Shown in pieces: positions 48,650 through 59,073 of a DNA stretch of 64,000 nt (positions are counted from its first letter, which is position 1; every line of letters begins with the position of its first letter). The position numbers and the translations under genes were made by a program. The notes below the pieces were generated by a model. That model was not told where the DNA came from. It worked only from the letters and a program-made list of their open reading frames with translations, and ran no database searches. Source of the stretch: Pisolithus tinctorius (lineage: Eukaryota; Basidiomycota; Agaricomycetes; Boletales; Pisolithaceae); contig JANFAH010000047.1 in the NCBI GenBank assembly GCA_024663395.1, positions 62,001 through 126,000 on the forward strand, read 5' to 3'.

Positions 48650-49209
48650 CCAACCGCTTCTCGACTTCTCGAGCGGATCAAACCTAAAGAACAACCAGTG
48701 ATTCCTGAGATGAAACCCGAGGTCGATAAGGAGGTCCGATGGGATCTGCCTTTGGAGTTTATGGACAATGCAACAGTCTTTAAGGAAACAGCAAAAAGAC
48801 TGGGAATGGGACGCAGTGAGTCTGGCTGGAGTAACTTTCTAGCTGACGCTTCTTGGGCCAGGTTGGATAAAGAGTACCATAATGCAGTCCACTCCACCGA
48901 CCCTCTCCCTCCGACTCCCTTCGTCCCCGTCCCTACAGATCAACTTCGGTTCTATCTCAGAGGACGTGCCAAGGTTCCTGAGGGACACCCCCTCTACAAG
49001 TTCGCTTGCTACCAGTGTCATTACTTGGGACATTGGTCCTGCCGTAATGGACAGGGTTCACATTGGACCCAGGCAAGCGAGGAACCATCGTCTCCATCGC
49101 CTCCATCGCCCGTTGCTGCTCATACCTGCTCCCACTGCCCGCTTCGAAACTTATCCACCAATGCCTGTGCCTCGTCCTCAAGGGTCTGAGGACCTTAGGG
49201 GGGGGGTGA
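48650..49209 (+). pseudogene. Remnant internal region of V with gag-like ORF end
   Basis: One frame is open from the W junction to TGA at 49,189 (RLLERIKPKEQPV, ETAKRLGMGRSESGW, FYLRGRAKVPEGHPLYKF). It includes a Cys/His cluster CYQCHYLGHWSC, close to but shorter than a retroviral zinc knuckle (C-x2-C-x4-H-x2-C). A purine tract of nine G ends 2 bases before the 3' LTR. Finding a gag-like end next to the polypurine tract suggests that V lost pol or never had it (a non-autonomous element). Confidence 0.6.
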
Positions 49210-49262
49210 TGTTATGCCCATGTAGGGACTCTTTCCTTTTTCGTCGCTTTTCCCTAAAATGT

Positions 49263-49423
49263 TGGAGTAGGGGGACCTAGGGTCCGAAGGCAGGAGCACA
49301 GCCACATCAGGCTTAGTCAGACGGAGGCAGACATGGACGCAACATGTTGAGTAGATACAGCGTGTGTATACAGCAGACTACGAGCTCAGTTCGTTGCTCA
49401 TCAGAGTCGCTCTGACTACTCCA
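49263..49423 (+). repeat. 5' LTR of Y
   Basis: 161 bp, pairs with 57,217-57,377 (differences such as CGCAACATG against CGCGACATG and CTCTGAC against CTCCGAC). Confidence 0.92.
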
Positions 49424-51192
49424 TCTTGGCGACGAGAGTGGAATCGACCCACACAAGTAAGGACACCGCGTCACCGTACCACAACACCGTACCACAGTAC
49501 CGCAACACCGCATCACTGCACCACAACACCATACAGACACCATACCATCGTAACACAAATAGACACAAGGCAACAATGAGGAGTACACGTGTAGAGAGAA
49601 CAAAACCAAGCTAAGTGACAAACAACTTAGAAGTAACCACAGCATTACAGTCAACCTGCCTCGCAAACAGCCACAGCGAAACGCACTAGGGCGTTTCGTG
49701 TCCTCGCACACACCCGACAACACACCAGCCAGCACACCAAACTGGTCACCGTTGGGAACGTCCCTGAACAGCGACTTCTCATTCCCATCAGGACAACAGT
49801 CGCTGGAGAACGTACCAGCATCCCCAAGAGAGCACACATCCATACGAGGAATACCACCAACTAGAACAAACTCCCCAGAGAACCCAGGACATGAAGAGTT
49901 TTACACCGCGTTCCCAACACTCGTACTACCCACACCACCAGTCTCATCCACAGAACGACCCCCACGAAGAAAAAGGACACTATCAGCCCCCAAACCAGCG
50001 ACAACAACACCCGTAGTCACAACAAGCACACCAGCTCAACCACCACCAGTTCCCCCGACCCAACCACCGCTACCAGCTCTACCAGCACCACCACCCGTGA
50101 CTAGCACAGCACCACCCAGTCGAGTAAGGAGGATGGCCGAAGCAGTCCCACTGTTCTACGGGGACCGAACGTCAGCAGAAAACACAGCCAACTTCCTGAA
50201 AGCATTCAACAGGAGCATTCTGTTCTCTAACCCAACAGCCACAGACACCCAGAAAATATCAGCAATTGAAAACTACTTCGGAACGGGATCCCCAGCAGAG
50301 AAATGGTACCAGTCACTCAAAGGAACACAAGCGACAGTGTGGGACGACTTCACAGCGGCATTCAATGCCAGATGGCCCACCATCGAGAGCGCAACACAGA
50401 CATCAGAGGAGTACCAGTCGGAATTACTAGCACACAGGATGCTCGAAGAAGACGTTGGGACAACCAAAACGGTCAGACGACAGAAGGTGTGGGCACACGT
50501 AAAATGGGCTGAAGAAGCATGGGAACTAGCAATGCTTGCAGAGATACAGAACCAATCCACACTGATCTGGCAAGTAAAGAAGCAACTCCCCAAGGCGGTG
50601 TGGAAACAACTAGACGACGAGTATACAGACTGGGAGAAGTTTGTAAAGGCCATAAAGGAGATGAACATGACAAAGCTGAAGCAGGAGAGGGAGGACATAG
50701 AGGAAAGGAGGAAGCAGGACGAGGAAAGGGAGCAAAAGCTGATACAAAAAGTGGAAGCGGTGAAACAAGCGGCAACTGCAGACCTCACAGCCCAGCTGCA
50801 ACGCCTGACAATAGGGCAAGTCTCACTGTCCCACATGCAACCAGGAACCAACGTGCGAACACCATTCACCCCCCGCCCCCCCTCCACTACAAGATACGCA
50901 CTCCAGCATACACCGCGACACACCACCACGTACGGACCACCCACAGAAGAGCTCAAACAAACGGTACGCTGTCACACACCAAAGGTGTTGTGGACATGGT
51001 TACAGCTGACTCTGCCTAACTCATTGACGAGTTGCGCACAGTGCCCAAGCATGCAGATGAAGACTAAAGGCCTCATGTGAAGAAAGACTGTCAGACGTTA
51101 ACAGTCATCCTTTGCACAAGAACGAGTCGTCAGTGCTAAAGAGAAAAGAGGAAGCAAGTTAAGCACATGTTAAAGGTTTTTAGCGCCCGTGT

Positions 51193-51852
51193 ATGGCATT
51201 CCGGTTTCCGTCATATCTCTGCCATTTCCAAAGATATCAACTCGGTTCGCATGCTCGCTTAAAGTGCTCAGCCCCACGATTCTTCCTTCCAAATTTGGAG
51301 AGGATCCTCGCACCCTACATGTTTCTACAGCACTCCATCCATCAGATGCTCATTTCGCTAAGTCCATCAATCATGGCCACCTCTTCGTCGATCATCTCGC
51401 TTGTCTCATTTGCCAGAGACAGTGGCTATGTATATCTGCCAGGCGTTCCCACCAGCTTCCGTCCTGAAGCCCCCTGGTTCATCCCATCGTTGTCAGCCCC
51501 ATCTCATCCCATGCAGCTTGGTCAGCGTGTTCTCCTTGTCAGTATGACTTCCAGAAGGACGTTCTTTGGTTGCCTCAGGTCTGTCACTCAGTTAGAAAGG
51601 TCTTATGTGGTCATTTCAGTCTCCCCGGTTGATGAAGCATATGGATCGTTCCTCCCTGCTCCTTGCACCGTCTTTATTCCAGTCTCGTCCATCATTCTTC
51701 CCGCATTGCGACAGCTGCAGTATAATCTACTGTCCTCCAGCCTCCCTGATCGCATTCATGACAAGTATGACATGCATCTTGCCTTCTTACTGCAAGATCC
51801 AGCAGAAGACGTTCCCCCTTCTCCTCCTCCTCCATCAGAGCCCCGTTCATGA
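51193..51852 (+). CDS. Hypothetical ORF inside element X
   Basis: 219 codons, open in both X copies with about 10-12 amino acid differences. Ser/Pro/Leu-rich, with the strings RDSGYVYLPG, GQRVLLVSMTSRRTFFG and SSLPDRIHDKYDMHL; ends in a Pro-rich tail. A shorter overlapping frame (92 codons from 51,189) is also open in both copies, so coding status is doubtful. No family recognised. Confidence 0.3.
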   Translation: MAFRFPSYLCHFQRYQLGSHARLKCSAPRFFLPNLERILAPYMFLQHSIHQMLISLSPSIMATSSSIISLVSFARDSGYVYLPGVPTSFRPEAPWFIPSLSAPSHPMQLGQRVLLVSMTSRRTFFGCLRSVTQLERSYVVISVSPVDEAYGSFLPAPCTVFIPVSSIILPALRQLQYNLLSSSLPDRIHDKYDMHLAFLLQDPAEDVPPSPPPPSEPRS

Positions 51853-52289
51853 AGTTTTTGTTAACTTCACTGAGAGGATGGAAGGGTGGGAGACGCGATT
51901 GCGTATGCTCTCATTGCCCCACAGACCCCCAACGCCCTAGCCCCCTTTGACACCTGACTCATGCCCTTCAACTCTGGAATTAATACTTCCCTATCTGGAA
52001 ACACTGTCCATCTGTCATGCCATCTTTGGATCTAGAGATGTCTCCGCCGAGATCTGACTTGCATCGCCACCCCCTAATGTGATATCAGTGCGCTTACTCA
52101 GTTTCTGACTCCATTTGACTCATTCTGTGATGTTTTGACTATCCTTGACTCGCTCATTGCCAATACTTACCAATCTTCTTTGCTTGCTTACTTTTCATTT
52201 CTCGCTTACTCATCATGATTACTCAGTCCTTACTCATTACTTACCAAGTGTTTGTGCCTTGTTTGTCACAATCTGTGCTCCCCCCTCAG

Positions 52290-52297
52290 TATATAAA
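52290..52297 (+). promoter_or_regulatory. TATA box in element X
   Basis: TATATAAA about 530 bp before the unit's 3' end, followed by repeated TCAATCAAG/CAGCTCAGCTCAGC sequence. Consistent with a U3/R border of an LTR. Inference only. Confidence 0.4.
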
Positions 52298-53187
52298 CCC
52301 CCATGTACTTAGCTACCCACAATCAATCAAGAAGTCACTCAGAAGTCAGCTCAGCTCAGCATATCTTGTCGTCGACAGTTGAGGCTCATTCAGAAGAGTC
52401 TATCTGTCTTCATTTATATCATTGGTAGTTGAGGCTCCATCAAGGGTCTATCTACCTCTATTCATCATCAGCAGTATCATCAGTGCTTAGTCAGCAACCT
52501 CTTGTTTAGTCATCCATCCACTCCTGCATAACTCGTCATCGACTTGCACCAGGAGCACGTCCTATTGAAATCCATTACTCCCAAGTCCTTTCGGCTGAAC
52601 ACCCCTGCTCTGTTCAGCATCCCCTTCTCAATCAGCGTTCATTCATCCTCTCCTGCGTAACTCGTCGACGACTTGTGCCAGGAGCCCTCTACTTGAAGTC
52701 CCCCCCCACACATTTAGGTTTCTCTGCACTCCAGGTTCCGTGGAGGCAAACCACCACTCGCACATTATTTGTCTTTGGTGTTGGTTTGGTTGGTTTATAC
52801 TGCCTTTCCACACTTTGACTCACAACGCCAGGCGTTGGAACAATATCCCCACCAGACCACAGACGAAGAAGGACAGAGGAGGTACACGGCCCAGGTCACA
52901 GCGTGGAATACAAAACACGGAGAAACAACACAAATCACCGAGCTAACCCCGTACCCCCTCAGACCAGGAATGGCAATGATCTGCTCAGGAGAATGTTTCA
53001 GGTGTGGTACACACGGGCACAGAAGCAGAAACTGCCCCATCCCAGAAGGAGACCCTTCGAGACTGTGCTGAAGCGAAACAGCATGGAGAGCGTTGTGCAA
53101 TCGGGTCCTAGGACCTGTTAATAGGAATATGGCATACAACATCCGACTCGTAGCTCTAGATGACCAGGGAAACGAGGCAGGGTCGCT

Positions 53188-56100
53188 GTGAAGGACAGCA
53201 CACCGACCCTGGCGCTCGACGTATCTACAATAGCACTGACCGACTTGCATGTACATCGTAATCAGCAGCATACCATCAATCTATACTCTGCTACATGCGA
53301 AACACAAGGACGTACCGCATCAACAGTCGAAACCAAATCTGTCCCCTTCACACACCGAATCAAACTCAAGAACCCAAATGGGTCCACAATACACGTACAA
53401 GCTCTCTTCAATGACGGAGCAATGACAGGAGCAATGTCATCGGCAACGTTCAACGCCGTAAAACACGAACTAAAAGGATGGCAGTCATCAACGCAAACAC
53501 TACGTATGGCGAATGGAACGATAGTACCATCAGAAGCAACATGGACAGGCACCATAAACGTACAAGGAGCCAAAATCACAGGAACGTTCGAAGTCTTCAA
53601 TAGCGCAGGAGGATGGTCGTTCCTATTTGGGAAACCGTTACTACGAGCCTTCAAGGCAGTCCACGACTACTCCACAGACGAGGTGACAGTCACCGATGGT
53701 ACCACGACAACAAAACTGCAAAACCAGTTCCAAATGAACGCCATGGGAAGAACAAGTAACGAAACAACATACGAAGTAACGAAAGCAACAGAAAAGAAAC
53801 AAAAGACAGACAAAGGTCAAACGAGACCAGCAAGCATCTTCACAAGGAAAACAGATCCGTTCGCACCACAAAGAGTTGAGTACATCATCCAAAACGTTAA
53901 AATTGGTAGCGACATAACGGATGCAGAGAAAGAAAAAGTTATCGCACTGATCAAAGAGTTCGCAGACATCTACACATGCACACTCAGCGAAGTACTACCA
54001 ATACCAGGAGCAGAAGTAGAACTAAACGTTACAAGCGACACAACCTTCCGCACTACAGTACACCAACGACCAATGAACCCCCCACAAAGACAGTTCATGA
54101 ACAAGTGGCTGGACCAAATGCAAGAAGCAGGCCTAATCGAGGAAGCCATCATACCGCGCATCAAGCACGTCACACCAACAGTACTCACACAAAAGACACA
54201 TGACAACAGCGGAGGAATGTCACTCGAAAGCCTACAGGAAGAATTGAACAGGCAATGCGATGAAGCGAACGTGACAAGCCTGTTCAAGAACCAAACAAGA
54301 ACTCCAGGAAAAGAGACCAAGGAGACGAAGGTCCCAAACGAACTACCGAAGTGGTGAGTTACACAAAACTTCGCAGAGCTCAACAAGGTCATGCAAGTCC
54401 CACCAATGTTCCAAGGGGACATAAGAACGAAGCAACAACGCCTAAGCAGACACAGGTACGTGTCAGTGTTCAACTTCGCATCGGGCTTCTACACTGTCAA
54501 CATACCAGAAAAGTGGAGACCCTACTTCACCTTCTTTGTCGACAGGAGAGGCTACTGGTGGTACAAGCGAATGGCAATGGGGTGGACGGGAGCACCAACG
54601 GTGTTCTCAGCGACGGCAACACGATGCTTACACAACATAATATCAGAAGACGCCATGGAACTGTTCATAGACGACATAGGATGCAGTGACAACACCTTCG
54701 AAGGAATGCTAACAAAACTATGACGAATCTTCCAACGGTGCAGAACACACAACCTGTTGCTATCGCTGACGAAGTGCCAACTGTTCATGACGAACACAAC
54801 GTTCACAGGCGCAATGGTAGGACCGCAGGGAGTACAACCCAACCTAGCTAAGTTATCAGCAATCGTTAACTGGAAACAACCCGATACTGCACTCAATTTA
54901 ATGTCATTCCTCGGACTCACAGGACATTTCAGGGATCTTGTCAAAGGATACGCAAAAACAGAAGGACCACTACGCGATTTGATCAAGGCAGTAGAAGTAC
55001 CAAAACCAATATCAAAAACCACGTACCGAAAAGCGATGACCAACCACAAACTAGCAGACAAATGGGAGCAAAAACACACGGAAGCATTCCTCAAACTGAA
55101 GATCGCACTAACGAGCCAGCCAACGCTGCATGCACCAAGATACGACAGCACACCATTCATAGTAACCACCAATGGATGTCAGGAAGGATTCGGCACGGTA
55201 CTAACACAGCACGTCAAAACCCTAGCACCCAACAGCAAAACAGTAGAAAGAACAGTACCTATAGCCTTCGCGTCGAAAAGAACTTCAACAGCTGAGCGCA
55301 ACTATAAACCATTCCTGTTAGAGTTCGCTGCACTGAAATTCAGACTCGACCACTTTTCAGACATAATATGGGGCTTCCCAATTGAAATAGAAATGGACTG
55401 CAAGGCACTCAAAGACGTACTATCCAACAACGACATCTCAGCCGCACACGCAAGGTGGCAGGACGGAATCATCGCACACAACATAGTAACAGTACGGCAC
55501 GTACCAGGACGCCTCAATGTAGTAGCAGACGGATTAAGCCGCCAATGGGACAACACCAACCGCACAGACGATGACGGCAGCCAATGGACGGTTAACCCAG
55601 ACACAGAAACAACACTAGGCCTAATAAATGACATATTCGCAATCGAAGAACTAACACAAGACAACAAAACTCTAAGGGACCGCTTCAAGGAGGAACCACT
55701 GTTCCTCGAAGTAATCGACGCAATACTCAACACAGACACCAACACTCCCATAAGAGACTGCAGCCGAGCACGGCACAGAGCGTCACAATACACAATCGAC
55801 CAAGGAAAGCTCTGGCGAATACATGGCGGCACAAGCGTCAGACCAAGACACAAGACAGAATGTATCACACAAGCAGAAGCGCAGGCAAAAGCAAAACACG
55901 CACACGAGACGGGAGGACACTGGGGTAGGGATGCGTTGAAAATAGCACTTACTGACAGATATTTCTCCCCGAAACTAGACAACTCGGTAATGAAGGCAAT
56001 ACAAGATTGCACAAAATGCAAGAATTTTGGCACACCAAGAATCAACGCACTACTCGAACCAATAACACAACGACACCCATTCGAACTGCTGGTCGGAGAC

Positions 56101-57234
56101 TACCTGTCCATGCCAGAAGGCAAAGGCAGGTACAACATGCTGGGTCTCTTCTTGGACACGTTCTCGCAACATCTATGGGTCACTAAGTTCAAGACAGCAG
56201 GCACAGCAAAAACAACAGTAGACAGCCTGAATGCAATCTTCAATGCATTCACACCAGCAGAAACGTTCATGACAGACGGCGGACAACACTTCAACAACGA
56301 AACCGTCAAGGAATTCTGCGCTAAGTGGTCATGCACCCACCACACTGTTGCAGCATACTCACCCTGGATTAACGGCCTGGTAGAAGGCACGAATAAACTA
56401 TTACTACACGTGCTAAAACGACTGTGCGCGCCCAACATAGGGGAGGACAACGCAATGGAAAAAGACTGGAACAAACTACCAAGAACGTGGCTGGACCACC
56501 TAGACGATGCGGTGCGAGCACTAAACAACAGAATACTACCATCCCTCAAGTACACGCCAAAGGAGCTACTACTGGGGCTGGTAGTCGACACAAAACGCAC
56601 AGACACAACCCTAAGCACGACCAAACCAACAACCTCAAACACTGCGATACACATGGCATACGTAGCACAACAACGACTGGATGGGTACGACGAAGCCGTC
56701 AAGCACGCAATAAAAAGAAAGGCAGCGTTCGATCGTCGCGCGCTACAGCGCCATCATGCGGAGGTAGTGTTCACACGAGGAGAAATGGTTCAGGTGTACA
56801 GAAGTGACCTGGACTACACATTCAAAACCGAATGAAAGATCCTACCTAAGTGGTCCCAACCATACAGAGTAACTATGCGGCTAAGGAACTCATACAGGTT
56901 AGAAACACTAAATGGAAACCTGGTAGCAGGGGAGTTCAGCGCACGACGCCTACGAGCATTCACACCAAGAGAAGGAACACAGCTCCACGTGGAACAAATG
57001 GAACACATAAGGAAGATAAGGGAACAGGAAGAGAGCACGGGAAACGACACGACGGAGAGAAAAAATGATGAAGGTGGTACCGGAGAAGCTAAGGCAGTGG
57101 GTGAGATGGCCAGTGAGGGAGCGGAAACAGACCAGAGCCAGAGGGGCAAGGAAAGGCAGGGAGGATGTGCTGGGTCACAGACGACGAGGACATCGTCATT
57201 TTTTGAAGGGGGCACATGGAGTAGGGGGACCTAG
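53188..57234 (+). pseudogene. Y pol (protease-RT-RNase H-integrase) with three in-frame stops
   Basis: One frame carries everything. Protease core LFNDGAMTGAM with FLFGKPLL (53,400-53,640). RT with CVAPT-like HVTPTVLTQK, then QNFAELNKV, VFNFASGFY, KRMAMGWTGAP and catalytic LFIDDIG. RNase H (PFIVTTNGCQEGFGTVL, with Asn where relatives have Asp). Integrase HETGGHWG..CTKC, GDYLSMPEG, MTDGGQHF and VEGTNKLL. TGA codons at 54,355, 54,721 and 56,833 each sit where an Arg (CGA) is expected (KW-stop-VTQNF, KL-stop-RIFQ, TE-stop-KILPKW). A frame slip near 53,187 separates a short upstream start (MAYNIRLVALDD) from the protease. Confidence 0.87.
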
Positions 57235-57377
57235 GGTCCGAAGGCAGGAGCACAGCCACATCAGGCTTAGTCAGACGGAGGCAGACATGGACGCGACATG
57301 TTGAGTAGATACAGCGTGTGTATACAGCAGACTACGAGCTCAGTTCGTTGCTCATCAGAGTCGCTCCGACTACTCCA
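57217..57377 (+). repeat. 3' LTR of Y
   Basis: 161 bp copy of 49,263-49,423, directly after GAAGGGGGCACA. Confidence 0.92.
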
Positions 57378-59073
57378 ACGTCAGGTCACGTGTGTCACGT
57401 GCCTCGTCGCATCGTTTGTCCTCACTGTGGTCGTCCTCAGTCTAAAGGCATGTGTAGCCTTCGGATCACCAGCAGTGGTGGTATTTCCAATACCAACTGG
57501 TGCTGCGTACGTCGTCATCACTCTGACTCGTAGCTGCACCCGCAGCTGATGGACGTATATTTCGTTTATGTTTACTTCCTGCTCCGTCCGCCTCTCTGAC
57601 TCGTTTATGTTGCGTTTATGTTCGTTTCCTTTGGCTCAGTGCTGTTGCCCCTCGCTGCGGACTGTGTCCGCAGCCAGTATGGCTGTTCCCGCAGTACTTG
57701 ACTCGTTTGTATTTCACCATTTACTTATTTATGACTAACTGTGGATGTGTGTATGGTACAAACCTTTGACAGGTATATAGCTAGACATACCATACCTTGT
57801 ATCCTCAGTTTTTCGATTTCTTGCAATTCACCAACATCTTCGACTTGTACTCTGTTCTCTCCCTGTCGCGATCTCAGAAGAACTCGCCAGTGGATCGAAC
57901 CTCTGCTAGTACTCATTGATAACAGGTTGAACCATAGGGGTTACGATAAGTTTGGCCCGTAGATCCACCTCGTGACATTCATGCCTAGTCCATTTGATGA
58001 AGTCACTCGTCGCGAGCATAACATCGGCCTCTCCCCCGCTTCCAGCTTACAAGGTGAGGTTGCTGATGCTGTCATTGATATTTGGGATGCTCTTCATGTG
58101 GGTCCTGCTCTCAAATGGGTAGATGATTACAACGTCTTTCGTTCGCCCTCCCCTCAGGGACCTTTCCTCAGAGTCTGTGACAGTGAAGTCTATCGCTATG
58201 ACTATGATCTCGAACACGCCAAACATCTTATATCCCATCTCGGCGTTCCATGGCACAAAGAGAAGGGCCAACCCTTTCGTGACTCTGTTGAATTCTTGGG
58301 TTTCCTCTGGAACATCCCTCGAAAGACCATTTCCCTTGTGGAGTCCAAATGTCTAAAGTACCTTACCCACCTCTCTACTTTCATCTCCTCCTCTTCCTCC
58401 CGCATTTTCAAGCAGGATGCAGAAAAGATTGCAGGTACCCTTAATCACATCACTTTTGTCTTCCCCTTTGCCAGTTCCTTCCTTGCTCCCATCTACCAAT
58501 GGATTGCTGAATTCCCCAATGAATTCAAGCCACATTATATTCACCCATCCGTCCTCTCAGACCTCAAATGGTGGTTTGATTTACTCTCTGTCCCCTCCCC
58601 ACCCACCTCCATCACATTGCCTCCACCTCCTTTGGATCTTCCTATCTGGGTCGACGCCTCCTCTGACTTCGGTATTGGCATTCTTGTCGAGGACCACTGG
58701 GCCGCATGGCAACTCATCGACAATTGGCGCCAACCTTACCTAGACATTGGCTTTCTTGAGACAGTCGCTATCAAATTGGCAATCCAACTCGTTATCAGTC
58801 GTGGAATCACTGACTCAGTCATCCTGATCCACAGTGATAATCAAGGTTTGATTGCAGCCTTTGAAAAAGGCCATTCTCGCAACCCTTTTTCAAATTTGTC
58901 CATTCGTCGGGCTTCTCTACTGGCTCACCAGGCATGTGTGCGTCCCATTTTCTCTTATGTCGCCTCTGCTGACAACTTGGCAGACAGCATCTCACACGGT
59001 ATATATCCTTCACCCTCTAATCATATTGCAGACCCACCTACCCCTCATCCTTCCATTGTGCACCTCTTTCGCG

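Larger units (their letters stand above)
50970..52824 (+). mobile_element. Element X, copy 2 (solo LTR-like, 1,855 bp)
   Basis: Same length and ends as the copy at 35,401-37,255, in the opposite orientation. Target duplication ACGC (50,966-50,969 and 52,825-52,828). TATATAAA at 52,290-52,297 is well placed for an LTR promoter in the last third of the unit. The 219-codon frame 51,193-51,852 (MAFRFPSYL.. to SEPRS) is open here too. The youngest layer of the stack, since it lies within Y. Confidence 0.87.
49698..53071 (+). pseudogene. Y gag, interrupted by element X
   Basis: The frame is open from about 49,698; the first in-frame ATG I see is near 50,132 (MAEAVPLFYGDR). The gag fold is recognisable: ENTANFLKAFNRSILF, EKWYQSLKGTQATVWDDF, FNARWPTIE. 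A long charged helix follows (KLKQEREDIEERRKQDEERE). The frame breaks at 50,969 where X enters after TVR. It resumes after 52,828 (QALEQYPHQTTDEEGQRRY) and ends with a zinc knuckle CFRCGTHGHRSRNC. Removal of X and one ACGC copy restores the frame exactly. Confidence 0.85.
49263..57377 (+). mobile_element. Ty3/gypsy element Y
   Basis: 8,115 bp including a nested X, so about 6.3 kb itself. LTRs of 161 bp (49,263-49,423 and 57,217-57,377) start TGGAGTAGGGGG and end CTACTCCA. They differ at about 2 sites. Target duplication ATGT/ACGT in the V LTR. The primer-binding region begins TCTTGGCGACGAGAG at 49,424; the polypurine tract GAAGGGGGCACA abuts the 3' LTR. gag is split by X and pol has three in-frame TGA codons. 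Composition is A/C-rich on the coding strand, unlike W. Confidence 0.9.
37512..58023 (+). mobile_element. LTR retrotransposon V, largely deleted, host of W and Y
   Basis: The LTR begins TGTTA(C/T)GCCCATGTAGGG and ends GCATAACA, giving the inverted ends TGTTA/TAACA. The target duplication is TCAGC (37,507-37,511) against TCGGC (58,024-58,028), with one difference. The 5' LTR is 37,512-38,198 and lacks only its last 8 bp, where W begins. The 3' LTR is 49,210-49,262 plus 57,382-58,023 and is split by Y; its total of 695 bp fits the 5' LTR plus 8. Only 560 bp of internal sequence is left (48,650-49,209). Orientation is from the polypurine tract before the 3' LTR. Confidence 0.82.
49210..58023 (+). 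repeat. 3' LTR of element V, split by Y
   Basis: Two pieces: 49,210-49,262 and 57,382-58,023. Y inserted after ATGT (49,259-49,262). The second copy of the target site reads ACGT at 57,378-57,381, a single CpG-type difference. The joined length is 695 bp. Confidence 0.85.

Noticed and set aside
49313..49860. Minus-strand frame of 176 codons over the Y leader and gag start
   Set aside because: Cysteine- and valine-rich shadow of the A/C-rich gag strand; no conserved features.
50273..50956. Minus-strand 227-codon frame opposite Y gag
   Set aside because: Ser/Cys-rich mirror of the gag coding strand, a known side effect of A/C-biased codon use; unlike the antisense gene in W it has no motif or introns.
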